Below are positions 6,033 through 7,880 of a DNA stretch of 7,880 bases, in pieces. The notes beneath the pieces are model-generated. The model saw nothing but the letters and a program-made list of their open reading frames with translations. It did no database searches and was not told the DNA's origin. The stretch comes from DATECU01 sp035286745. Lineage in GTDB: Bacteria; Acidobacteriota; Vicinamibacteria; Fen-336. The stretch is taken from NCBI GenBank assembly GCA_035286745.1, contig DATECU010000151.1:1-7880 (forward strand). The letters run 5' to 3'. Every line of letters starts with the position of its first letter. Positions within the stretch are counted from its first letter, which is position 1. The position numbers were made by a program, and so were the translations under genes.

Positions 6033-6064
6033 CGGAGGCAGGTTTGGACCTGCCTCCGCCTTTT
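6033..6064 (+). terminator. Intrinsic terminator after the 54-residue peptide gene
   Basis: CGGAGGCAGGT and ACCTGCCTCCG make a perfect 11-bp stem with a TTGG loop, followed by CC and four Ts. It starts 28 bp after the peptide stop and before the seven-helix gene, so it should isolate the peptide message. The stem resembles the hairpin at 4913-4938; both share GGAGGCA and TGCCTCC. Confidence 0.75.
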
Positions 6065-6112
6065 GCGAATGTTGGTTTGGAGCTACTCTTGGGGTCGGAG
6101 CTACTGCGCCCC

Positions 6113-6799
6113 ATGACACCGTTCCAGGCGGCGATCGGCTACGCGGGCACGGCCTTCATGTTCGCCACCCTGGTGGGCCTGATCGCGCGCCAGCGCTATC
6201 GCGAGTGGTGGTCCTTTTCGCTCTACCTCCTGTTCGACACGGTGTACGCTCTCCTCATCGCCGTGTGGCCCGAACGTTTCCACCGGCCAGCCCCCTGGAT
6301 GCTGAACGAGAGCATCTCCAGCCTGCTCCGCTTCGTGGCAGCCCTGGAACTGGCCTATCGCACCTTCCGCGGCTTCCCGGGAGCCATGGCCCGCCTGCGT
6401 GTGGTGCTCCTCACCGTGATTGGGTTCACGCTGGCAGTCGTGTTGGCCGCCACGCCGGCCCGGCTGGACTACATGGCATTCATGGGGCATGTCCATCCAA
6501 GGGTCGTGAACGGCTCGGTGTGGCTCTTCACCGCCATCGCTGCCCTCATCCTCTGGTACCGGCTTCCGGTTAGGCTCTTCTCCAAGAGGATATTGCTGAG
6601 TTGGGTCCCCTACCTGCTGGTCTTTGCCGTCGCCATGAACGGTCTCGGCGCCATCGGCTGGGAGCGGGGACTGGCCCTGGACTACCTCAGGCAAGTGGCC
6701 TATCTGGCCCTGGTGGCCTACTGGGCCTATGCCGCCTGGCGGCCCGCGCGGTTGCCGGTCTTCGAACCCGCTCGCGTGACCGCCGGCCTACCCGGCTAG
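6113..6799 (+). CDS. Seven-helix integral membrane protein, function unknown
   Basis: The 228-residue product shows seven likely membrane helices at about 6-25, 32-52, 64-83, 95-114, 132-150, 159-180 and 190-209, with short loops. Helices 2 and 3 contain charged or polar residues (Phe-Asp-Thr-Val-Tyr at 41-45 and Ala-Leu-Glu-Leu-Ala-Tyr-Arg at 77-83), and there is a His pair at 126 and 128 in the loop before helix 5. Seven-helix modules of this size occur as sensor inputs of signalling proteins, but no kinase, cyclase or other output domain is attached here. I cannot name a family. The start is uncertain: ATG 6113 has GGAG at 12 nt, while TTG 6089, eight codons earlier, has GGAG at 6 nt. The open frame back to 6044 begins inside the terminator stem and is unlikely. 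No clear promoter lies between that terminator and the gene. Confidence 0.75.
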   Translation: MTPFQAAIGYAGTAFMFATLVGLIARQRYREWWSFSLYLLFDTVYALLIAVWPERFHRPAPWMLNESISSLLRFVAALELAYRTFRGFPGAMARLRVVLLTVIGFTLAVVLAATPARLDYMAFMGHVHPRVVNGSVWLFTAIAALILWYRLPVRLFSKRILLSWVPYLLVFAVAMNGLGAIGWERGLALDYLRQVAYLALVAYWAYAAWRPARLPVFEPARVTAGLPG

Positions 6800-6845
6800 C
6801 CGTTCCGAATCCCCAGCCGCGGGCTTCGGGACTTTGGTGTTCGAC

Positions 6846-6874
6846 TTGCGCTTGCTGGACGTTATATGTATATT
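6846..6874 (+). promoter_or_regulatory. Promoter-like sequence before the 82-residue protein gene
   Basis: TTGCGC (6846-6851), a 17-bp spacer and TATATT (6869-6874) fit a sigma70 promoter with a weak -35 and a -10 of five in six. A second register pairs TTCGAC (6840-6845) with TATATG (6863-6868), also at 17 bp. The AT-rich stretch stands out in this GC-rich DNA. The start would be only about 10 nt before the ATG in the first register, which is short and favours the second. Confidence 0.45.
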
Positions 6875-6891
6875 GGGATCAGGGAGCCAAC

Positions 6892-7140
6892 ATGGACCTG
6901 GTCACATCTCGGAGCATCCCGGGCTGGGTCGCGCAGCAGGTCGAGTCAGTTTTCAAGAAGGTGCCGGCTCGTCAAGGTGAGGTCTTCGAGTCCTACCGCA
7001 GCTCGCGCTGGGACATTGTGGTCCAACTGGACGACGGCACCGAAGTGCTCGCCTGGGTCGACCGCTTCGATCAGACGCCATCCCGGGTGGAAGCCATTCT
7101 GAAGCAGGCCCTGGAAGACGCCGGCGTCCGACGTGGGTAG
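6892..7140 (+). CDS. 82-residue soluble protein, function unknown
   Basis: The product has no membrane segment or signal peptide and is likely cytoplasmic. Its pattern suggests a helix (about 11-23), two adjacent strands around an Asp-Asp-Gly-Thr turn (40-57), and a C-terminal helix (62-77), a compact alpha-beta-beta-alpha fold. Acidic and basic residues are balanced and there is no cysteine. I recognise no domain. The ATG is supported by GGGAG 5 nt upstream and an AT-rich promoter-like region just before it. The frame is open further upstream, but that portion lies inside the seven-helix gene and was rejected. The next gene follows after 50 bp on the same strand, so the two may share a transcript. 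Confidence 0.65.
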   Translation: MDLVTSRSIPGWVAQQVESVFKKVPARQGEVFESYRSSRWDIVVQLDDGTEVLAWVDRFDQTPSRVEAILKQALEDAGVRRG

Positions 7141-7190
7141 CCCGGGCCCCGCGCGCCACGTGTTAGCATCAGCGAAGCGGGGCGCTACCC

Positions 7191-7874
7191 ATGTGGTGGA
7201 TGATCGGCCTTTCGGCCGTTTCCGGGCTCTTGGTGCTGTTCGTCTTCGGCCGCCGGAACGAGCGCTCGGTGCGGCGGGACTGGGAGCTTTTGCTCACGCC
7301 GAAGGGTGAGCGGTTCTACCGGTCCCTCGAAGGCCGGATCCAGGCCCAGCTCGAGCTGGCCGATCTCACCTACGATGAGGCCTTCACCGTCCGCGAGCTG
7401 GGGTCGCTGGACGAGGCGCGGCAGCTTCTGGACGCGGGTTTCCGGGTGATCGGGCAGTTCGCCCCTTCCATGCTCAAGCTCCTCTCCAGCATGGCCACCT
7501 TTTCCCGCATGGTGTCGGCGATGGCACCGATTTCCCCCTTGAAGCCCCAGGGCTTTCGTCTGGCCCAGTTGGCGAGCCTCGCCTACCTGAACCGGATCCT
7601 CCACCAATTCCTGGTCTCCACCACCGAACGCTACCGGCTCCGGATCTACATCCTGGGCCGCTGCTTCGGTTTGGCCACCCGCTACCTGCTCCATTCCACC
7701 GAGCGCATCGCCACCGGGGCTCCTGAATCGGACCGGGAGTGGGAGCAAATCCAGGCCATCAGACAGGACTTCCAGACCCTTACGGACGAGTCCCTGCTGA
7801 GCCTCAAGGTCCTGCTTACCTCCCTGGCCGCGGAAAGGCGCGAGGAGTTGCTGGATCGGGATCGGTTCTATTGA
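7191..7874 (+). CDS. 227-residue protein with an N-terminal membrane anchor and helical body, function unknown
   Basis: One hydrophobic segment (about residues 4-19) is followed by Arg-Arg-Asn-Glu-Arg, so the positive-inside rule places the remaining 200 residues in the cytoplasm. The body looks almost wholly alpha-helical, with amphipathic stretches at about 42-58, 72-88, 124-150, 183-199 and 201-222. A Met-, Ser- and Ala-rich middle (94-113) is hydrophobic enough to be a buried helix or a membrane-associated hairpin. The tail is charged. I recognise no family or catalytic motif; a scaffold or membrane-associated coiled bundle is only a guess. The ribosome-binding site is poor (GCGGGG, 8 nt before the ATG); a second in-frame ATG lies at 7200. 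A 7-bp inverted repeat (GCCCCGC at 7146-7152, GCGGGGC at 7177-7183) covers that site and could lower initiation. The gene ends 6 bp before the window end. Confidence 0.75.
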   Translation: MWWMIGLSAVSGLLVLFVFGRRNERSVRRDWELLLTPKGERFYRSLEGRIQAQLELADLTYDEAFTVRELGSLDEARQLLDAGFRVIGQFAPSMLKLLSSMATFSRMVSAMAPISPLKPQGFRLAQLASLAYLNRILHQFLVSTTERYRLRIYILGRCFGLATRYLLHSTERIATGAPESDREWEQIQAIRQDFQTLTDESLLSLKVLLTSLAAERREELLDRDRFY

Positions 7875-7880
7875 GCTGGG

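Noticed and set aside
6805..6836. Possible terminator after the seven-helix gene
   Set aside because: CCGA/TCGG and AGCC/GGCT can pair, but a 6-nt bulge interrupts the stem and only three Ts follow several bases later; too weak to call.

Overview
The window is GC-rich, compactly coded bacterial chromosome. It holds eight protein genes: two certain housekeeping enzymes (GluRS and GlnRS), one recognisable regulator, one DUF5666-type lipoprotein, and four small or unfamiliar proteins that are mostly membrane-bound. I see no mobile element, CRISPR array, rRNA or tRNA. A separate GlnRS beside GluRS, a lipoprotein starting Cys-Gly-Gln-Ser-Pro-Thr-Ala-Pro after its signal peptide, and the base composition fit a soil or groundwater lineage such as Acidobacteriota, Rokubacteria/Methylomirabilota or a deltaproteobacterial relative. 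This placement is an impression, not a proof.

Layout. A four-helix membrane protein (23-394, minus) is divergent from a lipoprotein with two DUF5666-like repeats (541-1500, plus). The lipoprotein converges on the synthetase block across a 112-bp gap that contains five tandem 7-bp units. The block runs on the minus strand as gltX (4746-3298) then glnS (3301-1613), overlapping by 4 bp (ATGA), so translation is probably coupled. Upstream on the same strand is a GAF-Fis regulator (5670-4945). It is separated from gltX by 198 bp holding a strong hairpin, a second hairpin, an 18-bp perfect palindrome and a TGn-type -10, so gltX-glnS probably has its own promoter.

The regulator is divergent from a 54-codon membrane peptide gene (5840-6004, plus). 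Each has a plausible sigma70-type promoter in the shared 169-bp gap. The peptide gene ends in a clear intrinsic terminator (6033-6064). A seven-helix membrane protein (6113-6799), an 82-residue protein with its own promoter-like sequence (6892-7140) and a 227-residue membrane-anchored helical protein (7191-7874) follow on the plus strand.

How the parts may work together. GluRS and GlnRS charge tRNA-Glu and tRNA-Gln and are made from one message. The GAF-Fis protein could act on the divergent peptide gene or at the palindrome in front of gltX, but both links are inferred from position only. I found no convincing undescribed multi-gene system. The most checkable oddities are the palindrome over the gltX promoter, the tandem heptamers, the paired look-alike hairpins and the unassigned membrane proteins.
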